Shown here: positions 1 to 8,467 of the stretch, piece by piece
Numbering within the stretch: the first letter of the stretch is position 1
Layout: each line of letters opens with the position of its first letter
Assembly (NCBI GenBank): GCA_965603075.1
Contig: CBFDBO010000043.1
Location: 1 to 21,880 of the forward strand
Length of the DNA: 21,880 nt
Direction: 5' to 3'
Origin: JABJOR01 sp965603075
GTDB lineage: Bacteria > Pseudomonadota > Alphaproteobacteria > Rhodospirillales > Casp-alpha2
The notes under the pieces: generated by a model
The model's input: only the letters and a program-made list of their open reading frames with translations
The model's database searches: none
Told to the model about the DNA's origin: nothing
Position numbers and translations under genes: made by a program

Positions 1-24
1 CGATCCCCAATTAAGGTTTCCGAA

Positions 25-1581
25 TTACCGATCCCCTAAACCGGCAAACTGAACCCCCGATAATGCCGCCATGGATTTATGCCAAGTGGTGATATCGCCT
101 CCATTGAATTGATTAAGATGATCATGACCGCACGCCCGTGCCATGACCTGCATCAATTGGGTTGAAGCGGTTAGGAAGTTCGATAGTTGCTGGGCAGAGC
201 GATCTATATTTAAAAGCGCGCGTAAATCAGGTTTTTGAGTGGCGATACCGGCGGGGCAATTATTTGAATTGCACATTCGCGCGCCGACGCAGCCGATGGC
301 TTGCATGGCAGAATTGGATAGCGCCACGCCATCGGCCCCCATGCTCAGGGCTTTGATGAAATCCGGCGCGGTCCTGAGACCACCGGTGATGATGAGGGTT
401 ACGTCGGGTCGTTTGAGCGTTTTGACTAAATGAAAGCGTGCTCGGGCAAGGGCCGGGATGGTCGGCACTGAAATATGATCACGGAAGATAAGTGGTGCTG
501 CCCCCGTACCGCCCCCGCGTCCATCGAGAATGATATAATCCGCCCCGGCTGCTACGGCGAAACTGATGTCGTCTTCAATGTGGTTTGCCGATATTTTGTA
601 CCCAATGGGAATGCCCCCGGTTATTTCGCGCACGCGATCAGAGAACTTAGCGAAGTCAGCTACGCTGGCAAGATCCTCAAACGTTGGCGGAGAAATAGCC
701 GAGGTTTTTTCAGGCAAGCCCCGAACCGCAGCGATTTTGCCGACTACTTTATTGCCCGGTAAATGGCCACCCGTTCCAGTTTTGGCCCCCTGCCCCCCTT
801 TGAAATGAAACGCTTGAACACGGCTTAGAAGTTTTTCGTCATAACCAAATTTAGCCGACGCCAGTTCATAAAAATAACGGCTGTTGGCGGCTTGCTCTTC
901 GGGCAGCATGCCGCCCTCACCAGAACAAATGCCCGTCCCGGCAAGCTCGGCACCCTTTGCCAAAGCGACCTTGGCTTCTTCTGACAAAGCGCCGAAGCTC
1001 ATGTCAGAAACAAATAACGGCATGGCAAGACGCAAAGGTTTTTTTGCATTGGGGCCAATGACCAAGTCGGTTCCCACTTCCACATTATCCATCAGTGGTT
1101 TGCGGGCGAACTGGGCGGGTAAAATCTGGAGATCATTCCAATCGGGCAACGTTGGGCGCGGCACCCCCATGGACCCCATCTCGCCGTGGTGGCCTACTTT
1201 TGTTAAGCCGTCTTTGGCGAGGGCGTGAATCTCTTCAATGGTTGGTTCTTCGGGGGTATTAATAGCGTTAGGCTTGCGCCCGCTGGTAGAAGACGTTGTT
1301 TTTGTTTTGTCAGCCTCTTTATTCGTCTCCGCCACAGGCGGCGGTAAATTTCTGTGTGACCCATCGCAATAGGGTGGATTTGCGCTGCGTTTGCATTGGC
1401 ATAAGAACGCTTCACCCGCCTCGTCCGGGGAAAATACCAGTGGTTTAAACTCAGTTCCACGGTGGGCGCCGTCGCAAAACGGTTGATTGGCGGACCGTCC
1501 GCAACGACACCAACGATAGCTTTCCCCCGCTTCCAAGGAAACTTTTTTGGGGTTTCTTGCGGCTATGACGGGTTCTGACAT
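25..1581 (-). CDS. Double CDGSH iron-sulfur / glutamate synthase-like FMN-binding protein
   Basis: A 518-residue cytoplasmic protein. The N-terminus carries two CDGSH-type 2Fe-2S motifs with the 3Cys-1His ligand pattern: C25, C27, C36, H40 and C61, C63, C72, H76 (the second ends in CDGSH exactly). After a Thr/Ser/Lys-rich linker (about 85-110), residues about 125-500 match the central FMN domain of the glutamate synthase large subunit. Visible there are KGGQGAKTGTGG (261-272), DGRGGGTGAAP (353-363) and a 3Fe-4S-like cysteine set C431, C437, C442 in a segment resembling the GltB cluster loop. The glutaminase domain and the C-terminal GXGXG domain of true GltB are absent, so it is not a full glutamate synthase. 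An electron-transfer or amino-acid oxidoreductase role is inferred; the substrate is unknown. AGGTGAG lies about 8 nt before the ATG and supports the start. It follows the S49 peptidase gene by 32 nt on the same strand. Confidence 0.9.
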   Translation of the reverse strand: MSEPVIAARNPKKVSLEAGESYRWCRCGRSANQPFCDGAHRGTEFKPLVFSPDEAGEAFLCQCKRSANPPYCDGSHRNLPPPVAETNKEADKTKTTSSTSGRKPNAINTPEEPTIEEIHALAKDGLTKVGHHGEMGSMGVPRPTLPDWNDLQILPAQFARKPLMDNVEVGTDLVIGPNAKKPLRLAMPLFVSDMSFGALSEEAKVALAKGAELAGTGICSGEGGMLPEEQAANSRYFYELASAKFGYDEKLLSRVQAFHFKGGQGAKTGTGGHLPGNKVVGKIAAVRGLPEKTSAISPPTFEDLASVADFAKFSDRVREITGGIPIGYKISANHIEDDISFAVAAGADYIILDGRGGGTGAAPLIFRDHISVPTIPALARARFHLVKTLKRPDVTLIITGGLRTAPDFIKALSMGADGVALSNSAMQAIGCVGARMCNSNNCPAGIATQKPDLRALLNIDRSAQQLSNFLTASTQLMQVMARACGHDHLNQFNGGDITTWHKSMAALSGVQFAGLGDR

Positions 1582-1613
1582 TTTAGTTTCTCACCTGTTA
1601 TGATTTGATAATG

Positions 1614-2468
1614 TTAGAGGCCAAATTGATTCCAGTAGAGTTTATCTTCGGCTGATTGAAGGGCACCAGCGCTTAAATCTGCACCAAAGGATTTCGACGA
1701 AAACAAACCTTGTCGCCAAGACTTAGAAACCTTAAAGGGTTTGAGCACGACCTTGTCGCCAAACTTTTCTTTTAAGATGCTGTGCATATCACCCAGACCA
1801 TCGATTAGGCCCAATTCAACGGCGGTGGTTCCTGTCCAAAACGCCCCTGAAAATAGTTTCTTTTCCGCCCCTTTTAACTTATCACCCCGACGGTCTCGGA
1901 CCATGGCTTTAAAATTCTCGTGGATTTCAGATTGCAACGCTTTTAGAAATTTCACATCAGCGGGTTTTTCCGGCGAAAAGGGGTCAAGGATGGCCTTTTG
2001 ATCCCCCGAGGTATGCAAACGACGTTCCACACCAATCTTTTCAATCAAACCGGTAAAACCAAAGCCGCCAGAGACCACCCCGATGGAGCCGATGATAGAG
2101 CTGGGGTCGGCGTAGATTTCATCACCACTTGCTGCCAGCCAATACCCACCGGAGGCCGCGACATCTTCACAAAATGTAAAAACGGGGACCTTTTTTTCGG
2201 TGGATAGGGCGCGGATGCGTTCGGCGATCAGCGCCGATTGTACGGGCGATCCACCGGGTGAATTAATGCTAAGGGCCACAGCTTTGATGCGGCTGGTTTC
2301 AAATGCGCGATCCAGAAGATCACCAAGACCGTGTAAAGACAACCCCGATTGCACGCCGTGACGATCCGCAATCACCCCGGATAGGCGAATCACGGCAACC
2401 CGTGGGGGAGGGTTTCGCCAATATTTTGGCGAGAATAAATTACGAATACGTTTCAGTTTAGAGGGCAT
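1614..2468 (-). CDS. sppA: S49 family signal peptide peptidase (short SppA/SohB type)
   Basis: A 284-residue serine protease of the short SppA type. Members of this family degrade cleaved signal peptides or process membrane proteins with a Ser-Lys dyad. The core INSPGGS (68-74) and AASGGYWLA (104-112) are present, with the nucleophile at S106. The general base is probably K158 in GDQKAI, followed by DPFSP. The 52-residue gap equals that of the Bacillus-type enzyme (S147/K199). Only a basic, aromatic N-terminus (about 1-20) precedes the domain and I see no clear transmembrane helix, so peripheral or cytoplasmic location is possible. AAGG about 7 nt upstream supports the ATG. The gene lies divergent from the PBP1 gene across about 200 nt and may be co-transcribed with the downstream CDGSH gene. 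Confidence 0.88.
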   Translation of the reverse strand: MPSKLKRIRNLFSPKYWRNPPPRVAVIRLSGVIADRHGVQSGLSLHGLGDLLDRAFETSRIKAVALSINSPGGSPVQSALIAERIRALSTEKKVPVFTFCEDVAASGGYWLAASGDEIYADPSSIIGSIGVVSGGFGFTGLIEKIGVERRLHTSGDQKAILDPFSPEKPADVKFLKALQSEIHENFKAMVRDRRGDKLKGAEKKLFSGAFWTGTTAVELGLIDGLGDMHSILKEKFGDKVVLKPFKVSKSWRQGLFSSKSFGADLSAGALQSAEDKLYWNQFGL

Positions 2469-2672
2469 GATTGACCTTACGTAAGTTTAAATTATCGATA
2501 AATGTTATTATGATAGAACATTGGTCCTGATGAAACCAAATGCATGATTTTTTATATATAGTCACAGGAGAAATCCATTTATTTATCACCCTCCTCGGCA
2601 TCTTGGTTTTTTTAGTCCCTTAACGTCATCTCCTTAACCGATTTATAACATGCTGTGGGGCATAACTGTCCC

Positions 2673-4628
2673 ATGAAGAAAAAACCTGCCAATAAATCCG
2701 CTCCTAGCCCCAAACGTTCAACAGCACCTGCCGGTGGTTCAGGACTTTTGCGTAAAATAGCGGGCGTCATCCGCTTTGTTGTTTACTGGGGATTGGTGTG
2801 CACCATCTGGGGCGGGGTCTCCTTGGGGTTTATCTTGGGATTTTTTGCTTTTGGTTTGCCCGATGTGGATAAAGCCTTCGATGCCACCCGCCGCCCGGCT
2901 GTCACGGTGCTTGCCATGGATGGAACCGAGCTTGCCAGTGTGGGCGATTTATACGGGCTTCCCGTGCAATTAGCGGATTTGCCCGCCTCCCTGCCCCAAG
3001 CTGTTATTGCCACGGAAGATCGACGTTATTACGACCATTTTGGTCTTGATCTAATCGGTTTAGGGCGCGCCGTATGGGTGAATGTGAGCGCGGGTTCTAT
3101 ACGCCAAGGTGGCTCTACCATTACCCAGCAAGTCGCCAAAAATCTATTTCTGACACCGGAACGGACCTACGCCCGCAAAATCCGCGAGGCCATGTTGGCT
3201 GTGTGGTTAGAAAACCGTTTCAGCAAAGATCAAATTCTCAGCGTTTATCTGAACCGGATGTATTTCGGTTCGGGCACATGGGGCGTTGACGGCGCAGCGC
3301 GGAAGTATTTCGGGGTTCCAGCCACCCGCGTTTCCACATGGCAAGCCGCCATGCTGGCGGGGATGTTAAAGGCCCCCAGTCGTTATAATCCGATCGCCAG
3401 CGCCCAAAAATCAACCGAGCGCACGCATGTGGTGCTCGGTAATATGGTGGCGGCAGGGTATTTAAGCGCGGCGGCAGCCCAAAAAGCGAAAACCAATAAA
3501 AAGGCCCGTGTGGCAACCCGCCGGGGAGGCGGCAGCCGTTATTTTGTCGATTGGGTGTTGGCCAGGGTGCCCGGATTTATCAGCGTGGACCGGGATGTGG
3601 TGGTGCACACAACTTTATCGCCAAAAATCCAGCGGGCGGCGGAATTAGCGGTGCGCAAACATCTCGAAGGGGCGGGTAAAATACAAAATGTTTCACAAGC
3701 CGCTGTTGTTGTGATGACCCCGACGGGCGAGCTTCAAGCCATGGTGGGAGGACGCTCTTACGCCAAGAGCCAATTTAACCGGGCGACCCAAGCCAAGCGC
3801 CAACCCGGTTCCGCTTTTAAACCCTTGGTTTATTTAGCAGGGTTGGAAGCGGGGCTTCGCGATCATACGGTGATTAAGGATGAGCCCATTGATATAAAGG
3901 GTTGGAAGCCGGGGAACTTTGACAAAAAATTTCGCGGCCCCATCACCATTCAAGAAGCCCTCGCAAAGTCGATCAATACGGTAGCGGTACAAATTGCCCG
4001 TCATGCGGGGTACGGCAATGTCGCCCGTGTGGCGGGACGGTTGGGGGTTCGGGGTGATTTGGGAACCCACCCCAGTCTTGCATTGGGGGCCGTAGAGGTT
4101 AGCTTGCTTGATTTAACCGGGGCTTACGGGGTTTTTGCCAATGGGGGGTTGGCAATTTGGCCCCATGCAATTGTGGAAATTAAAACACGGGACGGCGACG
4201 TCCTCTATTCCCGCTCTAGCAGTGGTTCTGGTAGGGCGATGGCCGCCCATCACGCTAGCGTAATGAATTCCATGTTGGCCGGGGCTATTGAGACAGGCAC
4301 GGGGCGAAAAGCCAAACTGGATCGCCCGGCTGCGGGCAAAACAGGCACCAGCCAGAATTTTCGTGATGGCTGGTTTGTAGGCTATACCGCTGATTTGGTG
4401 GCGGGGGTCTGGATGGGTAATGATAACGCCAGTGCGCCAAAAAAATTGACGGGGAGTGGGCTCCCGGCGATGGTCTGGCATGACACCATGCAAGCCGCCC
4501 ATAAGGGGCTTCCCAGCCGGGGGTTGTTTGGGATGAATGCTTCTGATGTAACGGCTGAACCTAAACCAGAGCCGCAACCGGGCGATAATAGTTTAATTGA
4601 GTTGTTGTCTGATATCTTTGGAAAATAA
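2673..4628 (+). CDS. Class A penicillin-binding protein (PBP1 family), bifunctional peptidoglycan synthase
   Basis: An inner-membrane enzyme that polymerises lipid II (glycosyltransferase GT51) and cross-links stem peptides (transpeptidase). Numbering from the ATG at 2673: a basic N-terminal tail, one transmembrane helix about 31-60, and GT51 about 85-260. GT51 has the catalytic Glu115 in ATEDRRYYDHFG, the GGSTITQQ motif (146-153), and RKIREA with a second conserved Glu near 172. The transpeptidase spans about 310-630, with the nucleophile S380 in SAFK, SIN at 433-435 and KTGT at 556-559. All catalytic motifs look intact. At 651 residues it is shorter than MrcA-type PBP1a and lacks an evident OB-like insert, closer to PbpC/PBP1b-like compact forms, so I give no symbol. 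The frame stays open to a GTG at 2655, but the ATG with a lysine-rich start is typical. It converges with hldE across a symmetric hairpin. Confidence 0.93.
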   Translation: MKKKPANKSAPSPKRSTAPAGGSGLLRKIAGVIRFVVYWGLVCTIWGGVSLGFILGFFAFGLPDVDKAFDATRRPAVTVLAMDGTELASVGDLYGLPVQLADLPASLPQAVIATEDRRYYDHFGLDLIGLGRAVWVNVSAGSIRQGGSTITQQVAKNLFLTPERTYARKIREAMLAVWLENRFSKDQILSVYLNRMYFGSGTWGVDGAARKYFGVPATRVSTWQAAMLAGMLKAPSRYNPIASAQKSTERTHVVLGNMVAAGYLSAAAAQKAKTNKKARVATRRGGGSRYFVDWVLARVPGFISVDRDVVVHTTLSPKIQRAAELAVRKHLEGAGKIQNVSQAAVVVMTPTGELQAMVGGRSYAKSQFNRATQAKRQPGSAFKPLVYLAGLEAGLRDHTVIKDEPIDIKGWKPGNFDKKFRGPITIQEALAKSINTVAVQIARHAGYGNVARVAGRLGVRGDLGTHPSLALGAVEVSLLDLTGAYGVFANGGLAIWPHAIVEIKTRDGDVLYSRSSSGSGRAMAAHHASVMNSMLAGAIETGTGRKAKLDRPAAGKTGTSQNFRDGWFVGYTADLVAGVWMGNDNASAPKKLTGSGLPAMVWHDTMQAAHKGLPSRGLFGMNASDVTAEPKPEPQPGDNSLIELLSDIFGK

Positions 4629-4634
4629 TAGCCT

Positions 4635-4654
4635 AAAAGCTAATTTTAGCTTTT
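4635..4654. terminator. Symmetric hairpin between convergent PBP1 and hldE genes
   Basis: AAAAGCTAA at 4635-4643 and TTAGCTTTT at 4646-4654 form a perfect 9-bp inverted repeat around two bases. Read on the plus strand it ends in a T run; read on the minus strand it also ends in TTTT. It covers the TAA stop of hldE and lies 6 nt past the PBP1 stop. A bidirectional terminator is the likely reading, but the stem is AT-rich and the loop tight, so efficiency is uncertain. Confidence 0.5.
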
Positions 4655-6121
4655 TGACAGCTTCGAGATGGTGTTGGTGGTGGATTGACCTTCTTTCAGG
4701 TCCGCCAGAATGATTTTACCGCCATAACCATGGACGATTTCTGCTTCTGGAAGTTGTTCGATGGTATAATCCGCCCCCTTCACATAAATATCTGGTTTGA
4801 TGGCTTCGATCACTTTAAGGGGGACGCGGTCTGAAAATATCACCACGGCGTCCACGTGGGCCAGAGATGCCAATATCGTTGCGCGAGCGGTTTCATTTTG
4901 AATGGGGCGATCTTCGCCTTTTAGCTCCCGCACGGAACGATCACTGTTCAAACCAATAACCAGACGGTCACAGGCTTTGCGGGATTGTTTGATCATTGAG
5001 ATATGACCCGGATGCAATAAATCAAAACATCCGTTGGTAAAGCCAACTTTATGGCCGGCTGCCTGCCATTTACTGACCCGAGCGCGTAATTGATCCAGCC
5101 CTAAGACCTTGGATTCAGCTTCGCTCAAGCTTTGATGATGGATGGCGGCATTTAGATCGGCAACGTAACAAGCTGCTGTGCCCATCTTACCGACCACAAT
5201 ACCCGCACATATATTGGCCATTGTGGCCGCATCGATAAGGCTGTTTCCGGCGGCCAGTCCGGTTGCAATGGCGGCAACAACTGTATCACCGGCCCCCGTT
5301 ACGTCATAGACCTCGCGGGCTTGCGCGCTTAAATGCTGAATGGCACCGCCCGCCTCAATAAGGCTCATGCCCTCATGTGAGCGTGTCACCAACACGGCAC
5401 CTAAGGCGTGTTCGCTGACCAGTTCTTGGGCGGCTTTGATAATCTCATCTTCACTCATTAGCGGACGACCCACGGCCTCCGCCAATTCTTTTGTGTTGGG
5501 GGTGACCAGATCGGCCCCGCGATAACGGCTGAAATCAGTCCCCTTTGGATCAATAATAACCGGTTTATGGGAAGCTTTCGCCGCTTCAATAATGCCGGCA
5601 ATGACTTTCGGTAGCAAGACACCCTTGCCATAATCAGAGATCACCACGCTGCCACAACTCTCCATGGCGGATTTGGCTTTGGTGATGATTTGTTCAATCG
5701 TTGCGTCATCGATTGGATCGAGAATTTCTTGATCCGTGCGTAATAATTGATGATTTCCAGCCAAAAACCGGGTCTTAATTGCCGTTGTGCGATTTTTTGC
5801 TGTCATAATACCGGGTGTTGCCACGCCATCCGCGTTTAATAATGCTTTGATGGTTTCGCCCGCCGCGTCGTCACCGATAACGGTGCTAAGATGGGCGATA
5901 CCACCCAACGCCGCCACATTGCGCACTACATTACCCGCGCCGCCGACCATCTTTGTTTCACGTTCTACCGATAGAATAGGAATTGGCGCTTCGGGGGAAA
6001 TACGGTTGACCGTTCCGTATACGAAACTATCTAACATAATGTCACCAATACACAAAACATGGGCTGATTTTAAGTCTTCAACCATGTCGCCTAAGTTTGT
6101 TTGTGTATTTTCAGCGATCAT
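4646..6121 (-). CDS. hldE: Bifunctional heptose 7-phosphate kinase / heptose 1-phosphate adenylyltransferase
   Basis: This 491-residue enzyme makes ADP-heptose for the LPS inner core. The N-terminal PfkB-type kinase (about 20-325) phosphorylates heptose 7-phosphate at C1. It shows GGAGNVVRN (60-68), DPKGTDFSRY (191-200), and TGAGDT (275-280) with the catalytic Asp279. The C-terminal nucleotidyltransferase (about 355-491) shows FTNGCFDLLHPGH (361-373) and GLNSDRSVR (390-398), which transfer AMP to the sugar phosphate. Length and domain order match E. coli HldE (RfaE), so both activities are expected in one chain. Its start overlaps the stop of gmhA by 4 nt (ATGA), giving a two-gene unit that supplies consecutive steps of one pathway; GmhB is not in the window. 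Confidence 0.96.
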   Translation of the reverse strand: MIAENTQTNLGDMVEDLKSAHVLCIGDIMLDSFVYGTVNRISPEAPIPILSVERETKMVGGAGNVVRNVAALGGIAHLSTVIGDDAAGETIKALLNADGVATPGIMTAKNRTTAIKTRFLAGNHQLLRTDQEILDPIDDATIEQIITKAKSAMESCGSVVISDYGKGVLLPKVIAGIIEAAKASHKPVIIDPKGTDFSRYRGADLVTPNTKELAEAVGRPLMSEDEIIKAAQELVSEHALGAVLVTRSHEGMSLIEAGGAIQHLSAQAREVYDVTGAGDTVVAAIATGLAAGNSLIDAATMANICAGIVVGKMGTAACYVADLNAAIHHQSLSEAESKVLGLDQLRARVSKWQAAGHKVGFTNGCFDLLHPGHISMIKQSRKACDRLVIGLNSDRSVRELKGEDRPIQNETARATILASLAHVDAVVIFSDRVPLKVIEAIKPDIYVKGADYTIEQLPEAEIVHGYGGKIILADLKEGQSTTNTISKLSKS

Positions 6122-6705
6122 ACGAGTCCCAGCTCCCGCTCTAGTCCGTCACAGAGCAAATGGCCGAGCAATATATGCATTTCTTGAATGCGGGGGGTAT
6201 CATTGGAGGGCACAATCAACAAGCTATCCACTAAGCCTTCTTGCGCCGCCATTTTGCCGCCGTCTTTCCCACCCAACGCTGCGGTGGTGCAGCCCATTGC
6301 GTGGGCCTGTTCAAAAGCGGCGATAACGTTTGCAGAGTTACCCGATGTGGAAATGCCGATGACCAAATCACCACTTCGACAAATAGCCGCAATTTGTCGG
6401 GCAAAGATTTGATCAAAGCCCAGATCATTGCCACAGGCCGTTAAGGTGGATGTATCGGTCGCCAGTGAAAGGGCCGCGATGGGGGCGCGATCTTTGAGAT
6501 AACGCACAGTGAGTTCGGTCGCCAAATGTTGCGCGTCAGCGGCACTGCCGCCGTTGCCAAAGAACACGATCTTGCCGCCGGCTTTGATGGTCGAGACAGC
6601 GTGCTGGCACAGTTCTAAAAACGGTGCTGCCATGGCCACCTTTGTTAATGCCAAAACAGCGGCATGATTTTCAAACTCATCATTAAAAAGCTGGTCGAGA
6701 TCCAT
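6118..6705 (-). CDS. gmhA: Phosphoheptose isomerase (SIS domain)
   Basis: This 195-residue enzyme converts sedoheptulose 7-phosphate to D-glycero-D-manno-heptose 7-phosphate, the first committed step of LPS heptose synthesis. The whole chain is one SIS domain. FGNGGSAADAQHLATEL (49-65) contains the presumed metal and catalytic residues H60 and E64; STSGNS (119-124) binds the sugar phosphate; RIQEMHILLGH (172-182) supplies Q174 and H181, matching the E. coli active-site set (Q172, H180). Length is normal. It is first in the gmhA-hldE unit. The likely ribosome binding site, AGG with a 6-nt spacer to the ATG, sits inside an 11-bp stem listed separately, which may control expression of the pair. 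Confidence 0.96.
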   Translation of the reverse strand: MDLDQLFNDEFENHAAVLALTKVAMAAPFLELCQHAVSTIKAGGKIVFFGNGGSAADAQHLATELTVRYLKDRAPIAALSLATDTSTLTACGNDLGFDQIFARQIAAICRSGDLVIGISTSGNSANVIAAFEQAHAMGCTTAALGGKDGGKMAAQEGLVDSLLIVPSNDTPRIQEMHILLGHLLCDGLERELGLV

Positions 6706-6763
6706 TTAACACCTATGCGCGGATAAAAAGTTATAGGCGTACTTTTACGCTACCGCGCATAGG
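6706..6763 (-). promoter_or_regulatory. Structured leader masking the gmhA ribosome binding site
   Basis: CCTATGCGCGG occurs at 6753-6763 when read in the gmhA direction and pairs perfectly (11 bp) with CCGCGCATAGG at 6712-6722. The AGG at the end of the second arm is the only plausible Shine-Dalgarno element, 6 nt before the gmhA ATG. The 30-nt loop contains a nested hairpin, GCGTA-AAAG-TACGC. No T run follows, so it is not an intrinsic terminator. Reading it as a translation-controlling RNA structure is inference; a DNA-level operator is the alternative. Confidence 0.45.
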
Positions 6764-7219
6764 AATGCAAAGCTCCGATTTTAATTTGGTTATTATTATA
6801 AGCAATAATACCTATTCTAATACCGCTCAGAATTATTTCATGCCGCATCCTGCAACTTTGGCTCCACATTATGGACATCCCAGTGGACATCGATAAGGTG
6901 GCCAAAATCAATGACTTTTATCATACCAAAGTGAGAGAAATAATGGGTATGGCGGGAATTGATACTGGATATTTCCGCATCGAATTGTGTTTGTGTATTA
7001 TTGTATTGGAACTTTATCCAATCACCGTTTTCGTCAATCTAGCGGATTTTAGGGTCCATTGTTTCTCGCTTTTCAAAAGAGCATCAAGTATTCTGGTAAA
7101 AGATCAAGAGGCCAAATAACGGCACTATTATTTTGAAAATAGAGTGGCTGGATTAAGACAGATAATTTATGATAAGGTGACAAAAATTAATAATGAAGTT
7201 TGGGGAGACTGGTTAACAG
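6706..7219. other. Intergenic region of about 510 nt without a convincing gene
   Basis: This lies between the divergent gmhA and the GGDEF-EAL-like operon. It is AT-rich and holds the gmhA leader hairpin (6712-6763) and an AT inverted repeat, TATTATT (6791-6797) against AATAATA (6804-6810), which may mark promoter DNA. A frame from the ATG at 6871 to 7119 could encode 82 residues, but it has no ribosome binding site and no recognisable domain, and its composition (Ile, Phe, Val, Cys in runs) is unlike the neighbours. GGGGAG at 7202-7207 is the ribosome binding site of the gene at 7220. I see nothing else here. Confidence 0.6.
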
Positions 7220-8467
7220 ATGGCTTTGTCACCAACCAGTGATTTAGATAGCGCAGAACGGGCCTTAACGTCCAAGCTACGTCGTGTGAAAGAAAATTCC
7301 GCAGGGACGTTTGCGGTGCACATTCACTTATCCATGCTACGTGAAAGCAATAGACAGCCCTATTACATTACGGTGGCATCACGGGTGTTCGAAGATTTTA
7401 TTTCGGGCAATGATGCGCAATTATACGGGCTCTATAATGGTGACCTTGTTTTGGTCTGTCGTATGGTTTCGGTTGATGATTTGGATATCTTCATTGAAAA
7501 AGCCAGGGTTTTGTTTCCAGACGACCCTTTGACCATGCATTCTCCGGGTTCTTTTGAAGACCAATTTGCGACGTGGCATGATTTATCACAGACCGATGAA
7601 TTACAGGCATTCTCTATCAAAGCGCAAACGTTTGAATCCGATGGTAACGAATACCGAGAAGCCAATGCCGGTGGTGCGGAAAGTGCCGGCGAGATTGATC
7701 TCGGAACGCCTCTTGCCCCCGATAATCTATCGGCGATTAATCAACTTATGAAAAAAACCCAAATAGCGGATTTGATTAAAAATCAACCCATATACAGGGT
7801 GGTGCCCGGTCAACTTGGCGAGGTGGTCTTCCGTGAGAACTTTATCGCCATGGGTGAGCTTAAGGCACGTGTTGCCCCCGGCATTAATTTGTTCTCCAGC
7901 CCTTGGCTGTTTCAATATCTGACAGAGACTTTGGACAAACGTATGCTGGCGGTTATCGGCAAGCGTAACATGGCGGGTTTGAAAGACCATGTTAGTTTGA
8001 ATTTGAATATTAGCACCATCATGTCACGCGAGTTTCAGTTGTTTAATAAATTGGTTGGTGAACATGCCAACAAATTTATCATTGAGTTTCAAATGATCGA
8101 TATTTTCTCCGATATGAATTCATACCAATATGCCTGTGATTTATTGCGCGAGTCGGGGTATCGGATTTTGGTTGATGGTCTCAACCCGTTGATCATTAAC
8201 TTTTTTGATCCGGCGATGTTGTACTCTAATTACTTGAAAATAAATTGGGGGCCAGAGTTCACCGGTGACGAAAAAAACGATGCCATCAACGATGTCCGCA
8301 CCGTGGTAAAACATGCGGGTAAAGACAACGTAATTCTGGCCCGTGTGGACAGTCAGGCCGCTATTCAATGGGGGGCGTCGCTTGGGGTAACACGCTATCA
8401 AGGGTATTTTATTGATAAGTTAGTCGATACGATTTTAGCTCAAAAATCAGCGAAAGGTCGTGCATGA
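7220..8467 (+). CDS. Degenerate GGDEF-EAL-like protein A
   Basis: A 415-residue soluble protein with no signal peptide or membrane segment. The N-terminal part (about 25-110) resembles a degenerate GGDEF fold: LYGLYNGDLVLV (69-80) sits where the signature strand-turn-strand would be, leaving only GD. A linker rich in Gly, Ala and Glu (about 140-170) follows. The C-terminal part (about 180-405) follows an EAL layout: NLNIST (261-266, the Asn strand), IIEF (287-290, the second Glu), LVDGLNP (317-323, where EAL enzymes have DDFG), NYLKI (337-341) and RYQGYFI (392-398, the QGY end). The EAL signature itself is replaced, at best by GELKAR at 212-217. Lost metal-ligand residues argue against phosphodiesterase activity; nucleotide binding or protein interaction is more likely. 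Its TGA overlaps the next ATG (ATGA). Family assignment is by eye and moderate. Confidence 0.6.
   Translation: MALSPTSDLDSAERALTSKLRRVKENSAGTFAVHIHLSMLRESNRQPYYITVASRVFEDFISGNDAQLYGLYNGDLVLVCRMVSVDDLDIFIEKARVLFPDDPLTMHSPGSFEDQFATWHDLSQTDELQAFSIKAQTFESDGNEYREANAGGAESAGEIDLGTPLAPDNLSAINQLMKKTQIADLIKNQPIYRVVPGQLGEVVFRENFIAMGELKARVAPGINLFSSPWLFQYLTETLDKRMLAVIGKRNMAGLKDHVSLNLNISTIMSREFQLFNKLVGEHANKFIIEFQMIDIFSDMNSYQYACDLLRESGYRILVDGLNPLIINFFDPAMLYSNYLKINWGPEFTGDEKNDAINDVRTVVKHAGKDNVILARVDSQAAIQWGASLGVTRYQGYFIDKLVDTILAQKSAKGRA

Noticed and set aside
4113..4577. 154-codon minus-strand frame
   Set aside because: Antisense to the transpeptidase domain of PBP1, whose motifs on the plus strand are intact.
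6871..7119. Possible 82-residue plus-strand gene
   Set aside because: No ribosome binding site, no recognisable domain, and composition unlike the neighbours. It may still be a leftover of a decayed gene.
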